A stretch of DNA of 64,000 bases. Origin: Terrabacter sp. 28 (GTDB lineage: Bacteria > Actinomycetota > Actinomycetes > Actinomycetales > Dermatophilaceae). The notes under the pieces are model-generated. The model had not been told where the DNA came from. It saw nothing but the letters and a program-made list of their open reading frames with translations, and did not search any database. The translations under genes were made by a program, and so were the position numbers. Positions 17,462-25,641 of the stretch are shown here, one piece after another. The number at the start of each line of letters is the position of its first letter. Position 1 is the first letter of the stretch. The stretch is taken from assembly GCA_000955875.1 (NCBI GenBank), contig JYOE01000003.1:159169-223168 (forward strand). Reading direction: 5' to 3'.

Positions 17462-20320
17462 GTGGCGCAACTGTTGCTCCTGCACCTGCTTGCCGCCGTC
17501 GTCGCGCCATGGCTCGCGAAAGTGCTTCGTAGGAAGGCCTTCCCGGTCCTCGCCGTCGCCCCCGCTGTCTCGTTCGGCTGGCTCGTCTCCGTCTCGAGTG
17601 ACGTTCGCGCGGGCAACCTTCCGACACAACGCATCTCGTGGGTCCCGGGGCTCGGGATCGACCTCGACTTCCGGCTCACCACGCTGTCGTGGGTGCTCGC
17701 CCTCCTCGTCACCGGGGTCGGTGCGCTCGTGCTGCTCTACTGCACCTGGTACTTCGCGGAGCGCGACCCCACGCTCTGGCGCTTCACGTCCGTCTTCACC
17801 GCTTTCGCCGGCGCGATGCTCGGGCTGGTCCTCACCGACAACCTGCTCGTGCTCTACGTCTTCTGGGAGCTGACGACCGTCTTCTCCTACCTGCTCATCG
17901 GCCACAACCCGGCGAGCTCGACGAACCGTCGTGCGGCGATGCAGGCGCTCATCGTCACGACGTTCGGCGGCCTGGCGATGCTCATCGGCATCATCGCCGT
18001 CGGTGTCCACCACACCTACTCCATCAGCGAGCTCCTCGCCGACCCGCCGCCGCTCGACGCCGTCACCGTGACCGCGCTCGTGCTGCTCCTCGTGGGCGCC
18101 CTGTCGAAGTCGGCGCTCGTGCCGTTCCACTTCTGGCTGCCCGGCGCCATGGCCGCGCCGACGCCCGTGAGCGCCTACCTCCACGCCGCGGCGATGGTGA
18201 AGGCCGGCATCTACCTCGTGGCCCTGCTCGCGCCCGCGTTCGCCGGGGCTCCGGCCTGGCACGCGCTGACCGTCGGGCTCGGGCTCCTCACGATGCTCGT
18301 CGGTGGGTGGCGGGCGCTGCGGCAGCACGACATCAAGCTGCTCCTCGCCTACGGCACGGTGAGCCAGCTCGGCTTCATCGTCGCCATCGCGGGTCTCGGA
18401 ACCAAGACCTCCGCACTGTCGGCGCTGGCCCTCGTCATCGCGCACGGCCTCTTCAAGTCGACGCTCTTCCTCACCGTCGGAGTCGTCGACAAGTGCACCG
18501 GCACGCGCGACCTGCGTGAGCTCTCTGGTGTCGGCCGACGGCTGTTGCCGGTGTCGGTCCCGGCCACGCTCGCTGCCCTGTCGATGGCAGGCATCATCCC
18601 GCTCGCCGGGTTCGTCTCCAAGGAGAGCGCGCTCGAGGCGCTGTGGCAGGACGTCCAGACCTCGACGCCACTTCCCGGCCCCTGGAGCTGGCTGGCCGTC
18701 ACAGGGGTCGTCGCGGGGTCTGCCCTCACCGTCGCCTACACGGCCCGCTTCCTCTGGGGCGCCTTCGCGACGAAGCCGGGCGTCGACCCGACCCCGGTCA
18801 AGGCAGCCCACCCGGGCTTCGTGCTCTCGCCGCTGCTGCTCGGCGTCGGCTGCCTGCTCCTCGGGCTGCTCTCGCCGCTCGAGTCCCCGTGGCTCATGCC
18901 GTATGCCGTCTCGTCCCCGCTCGGCGACACCCCGCCCTCGCTCGCGCTGTGGCACGGCCTGACCGTGCCGCTCGGGCTCTCGCTCGTCTCGGTGGCCGTC
19001 GGACTGCTGCTCTTCGTCCGCCGCGACGTCGTCGGGCGGGCGCAGGCGAGGGTGCCAGCCCTCGTCGACGGCGAGCGCGGGTTCTCGCGCACCATGCGAT
19101 GGGTCGACCGAGGCGCCGTCGAGACGACGGCCGTGACCCAGCGCGGCTCACTGCCCATCTACCTCGCCGCCATCCTCATCGTCTTCGTCGCCCTGCCCGG
19201 GGCCGCGGCCCTCACCCGGGGCACGCTGCCGTCGATCCGCTTGTGGGACAACGTCGGCCAGGCCGTCGTCGGGGTCTTCATGGTGGCCGCCGCCGTGCTG
19301 GTGCTCGTCACGCGACGCCGGCTCACGGCGGTCATGCTCGTCGGCGCCACCGGCTACGGCGTCTCGCTCCTCTTCGTCCTGCACGGCGCCCCCGACCTCG
19401 CGATCACCCAGATGCTCGTCGAGACCGTGTCGCTCGTCGTCTTCGTGCTGGCCCTTCGGCGACTTCCGACGAAGTTCACGCGCCACCCGCACTCGCCGTC
19501 GCGCACGTGGCGCATCGCCCTGGGCGTCGCCGTCGGCGCCTCGGTCGGACTCATCGCCCTCGTCGCGTCGGGCGGGCGCACCGCCGACCCGGTCTCAGCC
19601 GAGTTCCCCACGGAGGCCTACGCATTCGGCCACGGCAAGAACATCGTCAACGTCACCCTCGTCGACATCCGCGCGTGGGACACCCTCGGTGAGGTCTCGG
19701 TCCTCGTCGCGGCCGCCACCGGCATCGCGAGCCTCATCTTCGTGCGCACCCGCAACACGCGGCTCTCGCGGGCGACGGCCAAGGCGCTGCCCTCGAGCAA
19801 CCCGGCACGGGGCACGTGGCTGCACGGCGGTCGCACCATGCGCAAGGAGAAGCGCTCGGTCATCTTCGAGGTCGTCACGCGACTGGTCTTCCACGTCATG
19901 CTGGCCGCCTCGCTCTTCCTCCTCTTCGCCGGGCACAACCAGCCCGGTGGCGGCTTCGCGGGCGGCCTCGTCGCCGGGCTCGCGCTCGTCGTGCGCTACC
20001 TCGCGGGCGGCCGCTACGAGCTCGACGAGGCGGCGCCCTTCGACGCCGGCCTGCTCGTCGGGCTGGGGCTGCTCGTCGCGGTCGGCTCGGCCCTGGCGCC
20101 GCTCGCCTTCGGCGGCACGATCCTCGAGACGACCGCCGTCGACTTCACCCTGCCGCCCTGCGGCGAGGTGCACCTCGTCACCTCGCTCTTCTTCGACATC
20201 GGCGTCTACCTCATCGTCGTCGGGATGATGCTCGACATCGTGCGCAGCCTCGGCACGGGCATTGACCGGCAGATCGCCGACGAGGAGTCCGAGCAGGAGC
20301 GGGAGGTGGCCCGCACGTGA
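17462..20320 (+). CDS. mrpA: fused MrpA/MrpB subunit of Na+(K+)/H+ antiporter
   Basis: A 952-residue, strongly hydrophobic first subunit of the Mrp antiporter, which exchanges sodium or potassium for protons across the membrane and supports pH and salt tolerance. The first 700 residues are NuoL-like (LWEL... HNPASSTNRRAAMQAL, GALSKSALVPFHFWLPGAMAAPTPVSAYLHAAAMVKAG, with the Glu/Lys proton-path residues). A DUF4040-like segment (TGYGVSLLFVLHGAPDLAITQMLVE) follows. From MRKEKRSVIFEVVTRL at about residue 793 the protein continues as MrpB (NQPGGGFAGGLV). The start is GTG. A possible -10 TAGGAT lies at 17399-17404. mrpC overlaps its stop. Confidence 0.95.
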   Translation: MAQLLLLHLLAAVVAPWLAKVLRRKAFPVLAVAPAVSFGWLVSVSSDVRAGNLPTQRISWVPGLGIDLDFRLTTLSWVLALLVTGVGALVLLYCTWYFAERDPTLWRFTSVFTAFAGAMLGLVLTDNLLVLYVFWELTTVFSYLLIGHNPASSTNRRAAMQALIVTTFGGLAMLIGIIAVGVHHTYSISELLADPPPLDAVTVTALVLLLVGALSKSALVPFHFWLPGAMAAPTPVSAYLHAAAMVKAGIYLVALLAPAFAGAPAWHALTVGLGLLTMLVGGWRALRQHDIKLLLAYGTVSQLGFIVAIAGLGTKTSALSALALVIAHGLFKSTLFLTVGVVDKCTGTRDLRELSGVGRRLLPVSVPATLAALSMAGIIPLAGFVSKESALEALWQDVQTSTPLPGPWSWLAVTGVVAGSALTVAYTARFLWGAFATKPGVDPTPVKAAHPGFVLSPLLLGVGCLLLGLLSPLESPWLMPYAVSSPLGDTPPSLALWHGLTVPLGLSLVSVAVGLLLFVRRDVVGRAQARVPALVDGERGFSRTMRWVDRGAVETTAVTQRGSLPIYLAAILIVFVALPGAAALTRGTLPSIRLWDNVGQAVVGVFMVAAAVLVLVTRRRLTAVMLVGATGYGVSLLFVLHGAPDLAITQMLVETVSLVVFVLALRRLPTKFTRHPHSPSRTWRIALGVAVGASVGLIALVASGGRTADPVSAEFPTEAYAFGHGKNIVNVTLVDIRAWDTLGEVSVLVAAATGIASLIFVRTRNTRLSRATAKALPSSNPARGTWLHGGRTMRKEKRSVIFEVVTRLVFHVMLAASLFLLFAGHNQPGGGFAGGLVAGLALVVRYLAGGRYELDEAAPFDAGLLVGLGLLVAVGSALAPLAFGGTILETTAVDFTLPPCGEVHLVTSLFFDIGVYLIVVGMMLDIVRSLGTGIDRQIADEESEQEREVART

Positions 20321-20889
20321 CCACCGTGGCCCCCACCCTCATCGAGTCGACGCTCCAGCCCAACCTCACCCTCGTGCTCGTGACCGTCTTCCTCGTCGCG
20401 ACAGGCACCGCCCTGGCGCTCGACCGCAGCCTCGTGCGCGTGCTGCTCGGCATGGTGCTCATCGGCAACGGCGTGGCCGTGCTCTACCTCGTCATCAGCG
20501 GGCGAGCAGGCCGGGCGCCCTTCGTCGGCGAGGACCCCGCGGCGATCAGCGACCCGCTCCCCCAGGCGATGGTGCTCACCGCCATCGTCATCTCGCTCGC
20601 CACGATCGGCTTCCTCCTCGCGCTCTCCTACCGGCTGTGGCAGGTCTCCGGCACCGACGACGTGCCCGACGACGCCGAGGACGCCCGCATCCAGCGCCTC
20701 GCCCTCGAGGACCAGACGTCGTCGACCTACGACCCCTCCGAGGCGTCGACGACCACCTCGGACGAGCTGGCCGAGGAGGGCGTCGTCTCCGGCGCCGGGT
20801 CCTCGGGCACCGAGCCGTCCGCCACCGAGCCGTCCGGCACCGAGCCGTCCGGGACCATGACCGCCCGCGCGGGGGGCGATCCGAGATGA
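20317..20889 (+). CDS. mrpC: MrpC subunit of Na+(K+)/H+ antiporter
   Basis: A 190-residue NuoK-like subunit with three membrane helices (LVLVTVFLVATGTALAL, VLLGMVLIGNGVAVLYLV, QAMVLTAIVISLATIGFLLAL). The DPLPQAMVLTAIVI motif is typical. It starts at a GTG overlapping the mrpA stop (GTGA). Unusually, a 70-residue acidic cytoplasmic tail follows the third helix and contains near-perfect TEPSA/TEPSG repeats from a 15-base tandem repeat at about 20808-20855. Confidence 0.93.
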   Translation: MTTVAPTLIESTLQPNLTLVLVTVFLVATGTALALDRSLVRVLLGMVLIGNGVAVLYLVISGRAGRAPFVGEDPAAISDPLPQAMVLTAIVISLATIGFLLALSYRLWQVSGTDDVPDDAEDARIQRLALEDQTSSTYDPSEASTTTSDELAEEGVVSGAGSSGTEPSATEPSGTEPSGTMTARAGGDPR

Positions 20890-22505
20890 CCGACTTCCCG
20901 GTGCCGAACCTCGTGCCCCTGCCGGTGCTGCTGCCGTTGCTCGGCGCAGCCCTGACGCTCGCCTTCCGCCGCTCCCCGCGCCTGCAGCGCAGCGTGAGCA
21001 TCGTCGTGCTGGCGGCGGTCGTCACGGTCGCCGCGGTGCTCGTGTGGCAGACCGACGCGCGCGGACCGCAGGTGCTGTGGCTCGGCGCGTGGCAGGAGCC
21101 CCTCGGCATCTCGCTCGTCGCCGACCGGCTGAGCGCCCTCATGCTGCTCGTCTCCGGCATCGTGACCCTGCTCGTGCTCGTCTTCGCCATCGGCCAGGGA
21201 CAGGCCGACAGCGACGAGGAGAACGAGAGCGAGACGCCGCTCACGATCTTCCACCCCACCTACCTCGTGCTCTCGGCGGGCGTCTCCAACGCCTTCCTCG
21301 CCGGTGACCTGTTCAACCTCTTCGTCGGCTTCGAGATCCTGCTCTTCAGCTCCTACGTGCTCATCACCGTGGGCGGTGCGGCGTCGCGCATCCACGCCGG
21401 CACGACGTACGTCGTCGTCAGCCTGCTCAGCTCGGCGCTCTTCCTCGTCGGCATCGCCGCCGTCTACGCGGCCACCGGCACCGTCAACCTCGCGCAGCTC
21501 GCGATCCGCATCGGCGACCTCGCCCCCGGCGTCGCCCTCGTGCTCCAGCTCTGCCTGCTCACCGCGTTCGCGATCAAGGCGGCGATCTTCCCGATGTCGG
21601 CCTGGCTGCCCGACAGCTACCCCACGGCCCCGGCACCGGTCACGGCCGTCTTCGCGGGCCTGCTGACGAAGGTCGGCGTCTACGCGATCATCCGCGTGCA
21701 GACCCTGCTCTTCCCCGACTCGCCGCTGCAGGGGCTGCTCATGTGGGCGGCCCTGCTGACGATGGTCATCGGCATCCTCGGCGCGGTGTCGCAGTCGGGC
21801 CTGAAGAGGATCCTGTCGTTCACGCTCGTCAGCCACATCGGCTACATGATCTTCGGCATCGCCCTCGCCACGCCCCACGGCACCGCCGGCGCGATCTTCT
21901 ACGTCGCCCACCACATCACGATCCAGACGGCGCTCTTCCTCATCACGGGCCTCGTCGAGCGGCTCGGCGGCACCACCTCGCTCGACCGGCTCGGTGGGCT
22001 CGCGGTCGCGTCGCCGGTTCTGGCGACGCTCTTCTTCGTCTCGGCCATGAACCTGTCCGGCATCCCGCCGATGTCCGGGTTCCTGGCGAAGATCGGGCTG
22101 CTGCACGCCGGCATCGAGGTCGGCACACCGCTCGCCTGGCTCCTCGTCGTCGGCGGCATCGTCACGAGCCTGCTCACCCTCTACGCCCTGGCCAAGGTGT
22201 GGAGCCAGGCGTTCTGGCGCACCTTGGCCGACGCCCCACACTCGACCGAGACCGTCGCGGCCCTCGGCGCCGGCACCCTCGACGTCGACCCGGCCGCCGA
22301 CCCGGCCACGGCCGTCGTCGTCGACACCGCTCCGCGCACCCTGCCCCGCACGATGCTGGGCGCCACCGCGGCGATGACGGCGGTCGGCCTCGCCATCACC
22401 CTCGTCGCCGGCCCGCTCTTCGCCTACACCCAGCGGGCCGCGAGCGACCTCGCGGCCCGTGACCCGTACATCACCACGGTGCTACCCCAGGACGTGCGGC
22501 GATGA
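20886..22505 (+). CDS. mrpD: MrpD subunit of Na+(K+)/H+ antiporter
   Basis: A 539-residue NuoM/N-like antiporter subunit with about 14 helices. Recognisable segments are FHPTYLVLSAGVSNAFLAGDLFNLFVGFEI, the conserved Lys in AFAIKAAIFPMSAWLPDSYPTAPAPVTAVFAGLLTKVGVYAI (Lys near residues 230 and 256), and MNLSGIPPMSGFLAKI. ATG at 20886 overlaps the mrpC TGA, which sets the start; longer upstream frames are shadows. A hydrophilic loop rich in Asp/Ala sits before the last helix. Confidence 0.95.
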   Translation: MTDFPVPNLVPLPVLLPLLGAALTLAFRRSPRLQRSVSIVVLAAVVTVAAVLVWQTDARGPQVLWLGAWQEPLGISLVADRLSALMLLVSGIVTLLVLVFAIGQGQADSDEENESETPLTIFHPTYLVLSAGVSNAFLAGDLFNLFVGFEILLFSSYVLITVGGAASRIHAGTTYVVVSLLSSALFLVGIAAVYAATGTVNLAQLAIRIGDLAPGVALVLQLCLLTAFAIKAAIFPMSAWLPDSYPTAPAPVTAVFAGLLTKVGVYAIIRVQTLLFPDSPLQGLLMWAALLTMVIGILGAVSQSGLKRILSFTLVSHIGYMIFGIALATPHGTAGAIFYVAHHITIQTALFLITGLVERLGGTTSLDRLGGLAVASPVLATLFFVSAMNLSGIPPMSGFLAKIGLLHAGIEVGTPLAWLLVVGGIVTSLLTLYALAKVWSQAFWRTLADAPHSTETVAALGAGTLDVDPAADPATAVVVDTAPRTLPRTMLGATAAMTAVGLAITLVAGPLFAYTQRAASDLAARDPYITTVLPQDVRR

Positions 22506-23131
22506 GCGTGACCACCCGGCCGGCCGTGCCACCCCCGTCGCCCGAGCCCGACGCGCCGCGCCGTCGGCGCCGCGTGCTGCAGCCCCGCGCCGTGGCCACC
22601 ATCGCCCTCGCCTGGGTGCTGCTGTGGGACCGCGTCACGTGGGGCAACGTCGTCAACGGCATCCTCGTCGGGCTCGTCGTCACCTACGCGTTCCCGCTGC
22701 CGTCGATCGAGTTCCAGGGGCGACTGCGGCCGCACCGGCTCGTGTGGCTCATCGTGCGGTTCCTGGCCGACCTCGTCGTCGCGTCGTGGCAGGTCATGCG
22801 CCTGGCCCTCGGCAGCCACCGGCCGCGCAACGCCGTGATCGAGGTGCAGCTGCGCTCACGCTCCGACTTCTACCTCACGATCACCGCCGAGCTCGTCGCG
22901 CTCGTTCCGGGCTCGGTCGTCGTCGACGCACGGCGGTCGACCTCGGTGCTCTACCTGCACCTGCTCGACGTGCACGACGAGGCGGGCATCGCCGCCCAGC
23001 GCGCCCACGTGCTCGAGGTCGAGCGCCGCGTGGTGCGCGCGTTCGGCTCGCGTGAGGAGATCGAGGCCGTCGAGGGCCCCCGAGACCCCGGCCCTGCTCC
23101 GGAGCGCCCCGACGAGGAGGAACAGCCATGA
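22502..23131 (+). CDS. mrpE: MrpE subunit of Na+(K+)/H+ antiporter
   Basis: A 209-residue subunit with two membrane helices (VATIALAWVLLWDRVTWGNVVNGILVGLVVTYAF) and a cytoplasmic C-terminal domain typical of MrpE (LVWLIVRFLADLVVASWQVM, ITAELVALVPGSVVVDARRSTSVLYLHLLDV). The N-terminus has a Pro-rich extension and the C-terminus an acidic tail. ATG overlaps the mrpD stop as ATGA, so it is translationally coupled. Confidence 0.93.
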   Translation: MSVTTRPAVPPPSPEPDAPRRRRRVLQPRAVATIALAWVLLWDRVTWGNVVNGILVGLVVTYAFPLPSIEFQGRLRPHRLVWLIVRFLADLVVASWQVMRLALGSHRPRNAVIEVQLRSRSDFYLTITAELVALVPGSVVVDARRSTSVLYLHLLDVHDEAGIAAQRAHVLEVERRVVRAFGSREEIEAVEGPRDPGPAPERPDEEEQP

Positions 23132-23427
23132 CGATCGTGCTCGCCCTCTCGCTCGCGATGCTCGGCGGGGCGGCCGCCCTCGTGCTGGTGCGACTGTTCC
23201 GCGGCCCGAGCAACCTCGACCGCATCGTCGCGGCCGAGATCCTGCTCGTCATCGTCGTCGCGGGCGTCGCCATCGAGTCGGCGCGCCAGGGCACCTCGAC
23301 CTACCTGCCGCTGCTCATGGTGCTCGGCCTCGTCGGCTTCGTCGGCGGGGTCGCCGTGACGCGCTTCCTGTCGCGCGACTCCGACGAGCCCACCGACGTG
23401 CGACGCGAGACGAAGGAGCAGCCATGA
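23128..23427 (+). CDS. mrpF: MrpF subunit of Na+(K+)/H+ antiporter
   Basis: A 99-residue, three-helix subunit. The LFRGPSNLDRIVAAEIL segment is the family signature, followed by VLGLVGFVGGVAVTRFL. It is linked by ATGA overlaps to both mrpE and mrpG. Length is normal for MrpF. Confidence 0.92.
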   Translation: MTIVLALSLAMLGGAAALVLVRLFRGPSNLDRIVAAEILLVIVVAGVAIESARQGTSTYLPLLMVLGLVGFVGGVAVTRFLSRDSDEPTDVRRETKEQP

Positions 23428-23789
23428 CCTGGACGGACGTGCTCGACGCCGGCGGGGGCGTGTGCCTGCTCCTCGGTTCGTTCCTCTGCCTGGCCGGAGC
23501 CGTCGGGCTGATCCGCTTCCCCGACACGCTCTCCCGGCTGCACGCCGCCACCAAGCCGCAGACGCTCGGGCTCATCCTCATCCTCGCCGGGCTCGCGCTG
23601 ACGCTGCGCACCTGGGCGGCCCTGACCACCCTGGTGCTGCTCGCGGCGACCCAGTTCTTCACCTCGCCCGTCTCGGCCCACCTCGTCGGGCGCGCCGCGT
23701 ACCGCAACCGCCGCGTCGACTCCGGCACCCTCGAGGTCGACGAGCTCTCCGAGGCGCTCGAGCGCTCGGGGTGGGACCCCACGCGCTGA
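23424..23789 (+). CDS. mrpG: MrpG subunit of Na+(K+)/H+ antiporter
   Basis: A 121-residue last subunit of the operon, with three helices and the signature GLIRFPDTLSRLHAATKPQTLGLILIL and PVSAHLVGRAAY. ATG at 23424 overlaps the mrpF stop; a longer frame starting at 23052 is a shadow of mrpE/F. With mrpA/B, C, D, E and F it completes the seven-subunit complex in six genes. Confidence 0.93.
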   Translation: MTWTDVLDAGGGVCLLLGSFLCLAGAVGLIRFPDTLSRLHAATKPQTLGLILILAGLALTLRTWAALTTLVLLAATQFFTSPVSAHLVGRAAYRNRRVDSGTLEVDELSEALERSGWDPTR

Positions 23790-23834
23790 CCGCGCCCTCC
23801 CGGTGAGCGGCCCGACGGCATACCCCATCGGGGT

Positions 23835-23865
23835 TTGACCTCACGTCCACTCGAACTCTTACGGT
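23835..23865 (+). promoter_or_regulatory. promoter of the ABC exporter pair, probably leaderless
   Basis: A -35 TTGACC (23835-23840) and a -10 TACGGT (23860-23865) are 19 bases apart. Six bases separate the -10 from the GTG at 23872, so transcription should begin at or very near the start codon. Confidence 0.6.
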
Positions 23866-23871
23866 CGGGCC

Positions 23872-25641
23872 GTGACCCCGACGGAAAATGGCATGAGTCG
23901 CGTTCTCGCCGAACGTAAAATGAACCAAGTGATCTCACTGCCCCACGCCGACCCCGGCACCCCCGTCATCTCCAGCCCGACGGCATACCTGCGCTGGGTC
24001 GGCAGGGGCCAGTGGCGCACCCTCACGATCGCGATCTGCTTCGGCATCGTGTGGCTCGTGAGCCAGGCGCTCTTCCCTGCGGCCATGGGCAAGGCGATCG
24101 ACGAGGGCATCATCGGCCGCGACCCCGGCGCTCTGCTGCGGTGGTTCGCGATCCTCGTCGGGCTCGTCACCGTGAGCGCGCTGTCGGGGATGATGCGTCA
24201 CCGGTACGCCGTCGTCAACTGGATGCAGGGTGCGTTCCGCTCCGCCCAGCTCGTCGGCCACAAGGCCGCCGACACCGGTGAGGCGCTGACGCGCGCGGTG
24301 CCGACCGGCGACGTCGTCGCCACGGTCAGCTCGGACTCGATGCGCATCGGTGGGCTCTACGACGTGCTCGCCCGCTTCGCCGGCTCGGTCGTCTCCTACG
24401 TGGTCGTCGCGCTCATCCTGCTCGGCGCCTCGGCCCCGCTCGGGCTCGTCGTGCTCATCGGCGTGCCGGTGCTCGTCGCTGCCCTCACGTTCATCGTGCG
24501 ACCGCTGCAGGCCCGCCAGCTCGCGCAGCGCGAGGAGTCCGGCAAGCTCATCGGCCTCGGCGCCGACACCGTCGCAGGTCTGCGCGTGCTGCGCGGCATC
24601 GGCGGCGAGCAGACCTTCCTGCGCAGGTATGCCGTCCAGTCGCAGTCCGTGCGCGAGGTGGGCAACCGGGTCGCCGGCTACCAGGCCGCGCTCGACGCGG
24701 CCCAGGTGCTGCTGCCCGGCATCTTCGTGCTCGTCGTCGTGTGGCTCGGGGCCCGCTTCGCCATCGAGGGGCAGATCACGGCCGGCCAGCTCGTCGCGTT
24801 CTACGGCTACACCGCCTTCCTCGTCATCCCGCTGCGCACCGCGACCGAGATGGTCGACCGCGCGACCCGTGCCCACATCGGCGCGCGCAAGCTGACCCGC
24901 ATCCTCGCGGTGCAGCCCGACCAGACCGAGGCCGCGCAGACCCAGCCGCTGCCGACCGAGCCCGCCCGGCTGCACGACCCCACGAGCCACGTCTCGATCG
25001 AGCCGGGCCGGTTCACGGTCGTGGTCTCGGCACGCCCCGAGGACTCCGCCGCGCTCGCCGACCGGCTGGGCCGTTTCGGCGCCGCCGAGACCGACGTGCG
25101 CCTCGACGGCACCCGGCTGGCCGACGCGCCCCTCGCCGACGTGCGGCGACGGATCGTCGTGTCCGAGAACGACCCTCGCCTCTTCACGGGAACGCTGCGC
25201 GACGAGCTCGACCCGTGGGGCGACCACGACGACGACACGATCCTCGAGGCGTTGGCGGTCGCGAGCGGCGACGACGTGCTCGAGGCGCTGCCCGGCGGTC
25301 TCGACAACGAGGTCGAGGAGCGCGGCCGCGCCTTCTCCGGCGGCCAGCGCCAGCGACTGGCCCTGACCCGCGCCCTGCTCACCGGCGCCGAGACCCTCGT
25401 GCTCGTCGAACCGACGAGCGCCGTCGACGCCCACACCGAGGCCCGGATCGCCGAACGCCTCACCGCCGCCCGCCGGGGCCGCACCACCGTCGTGATGTCG
25501 GCCAGCCCGCTCATCCTCGACAAGGCCGACCACGTCGTCTTCCTCCGCGACGGCACCGTCGCAGCGGCCGGCACCCACGACCGGCTCATGGCCGAGCACC
25601 CCGACTACCGACGCACCGTCGTCCGAGGAGAGGAGGACTGA
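23872..25641 (+). CDS. ABC exporter half-transporter with degenerate ATP site
   Basis: A 589-residue half-transporter: a six-helix exporter domain (about 40-340) and an ATPase domain. The ATPase lacks a Walker A (VVVSARPEDSAAL near 380, no GxxGxGKS/T), the Walker B Asp is Val (LVLVEPTSAVD near 510), and the switch His is missing (MSASPL near 542). The signature FSGGQRQRLALTRAL is intact near 487. It therefore cannot bind ATP normally itself but can complete the site of a partner, the next gene. The start is GTG at 23872 by the promoter spacing; ATGs at 23893 and 23920 are alternatives. The substrate is unknown. Confidence 0.9.
   Translation: MTPTENGMSRVLAERKMNQVISLPHADPGTPVISSPTAYLRWVGRGQWRTLTIAICFGIVWLVSQALFPAAMGKAIDEGIIGRDPGALLRWFAILVGLVTVSALSGMMRHRYAVVNWMQGAFRSAQLVGHKAADTGEALTRAVPTGDVVATVSSDSMRIGGLYDVLARFAGSVVSYVVVALILLGASAPLGLVVLIGVPVLVAALTFIVRPLQARQLAQREESGKLIGLGADTVAGLRVLRGIGGEQTFLRRYAVQSQSVREVGNRVAGYQAALDAAQVLLPGIFVLVVVWLGARFAIEGQITAGQLVAFYGYTAFLVIPLRTATEMVDRATRAHIGARKLTRILAVQPDQTEAAQTQPLPTEPARLHDPTSHVSIEPGRFTVVVSARPEDSAALADRLGRFGAAETDVRLDGTRLADAPLADVRRRIVVSENDPRLFTGTLRDELDPWGDHDDDTILEALAVASGDDVLEALPGGLDNEVEERGRAFSGGQRQRLALTRALLTGAETLVLVEPTSAVDAHTEARIAERLTAARRGRTTVVMSASPLILDKADHVVFLRDGTVAAAGTHDRLMAEHPDYRRTVVRGEED

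Noticed and set aside
23872..25641. Pseudogene status for the first ABC half-transporter
   Set aside because: The frame is intact, coupled by overlap to its partner, and the losses are complementary to the partner's.
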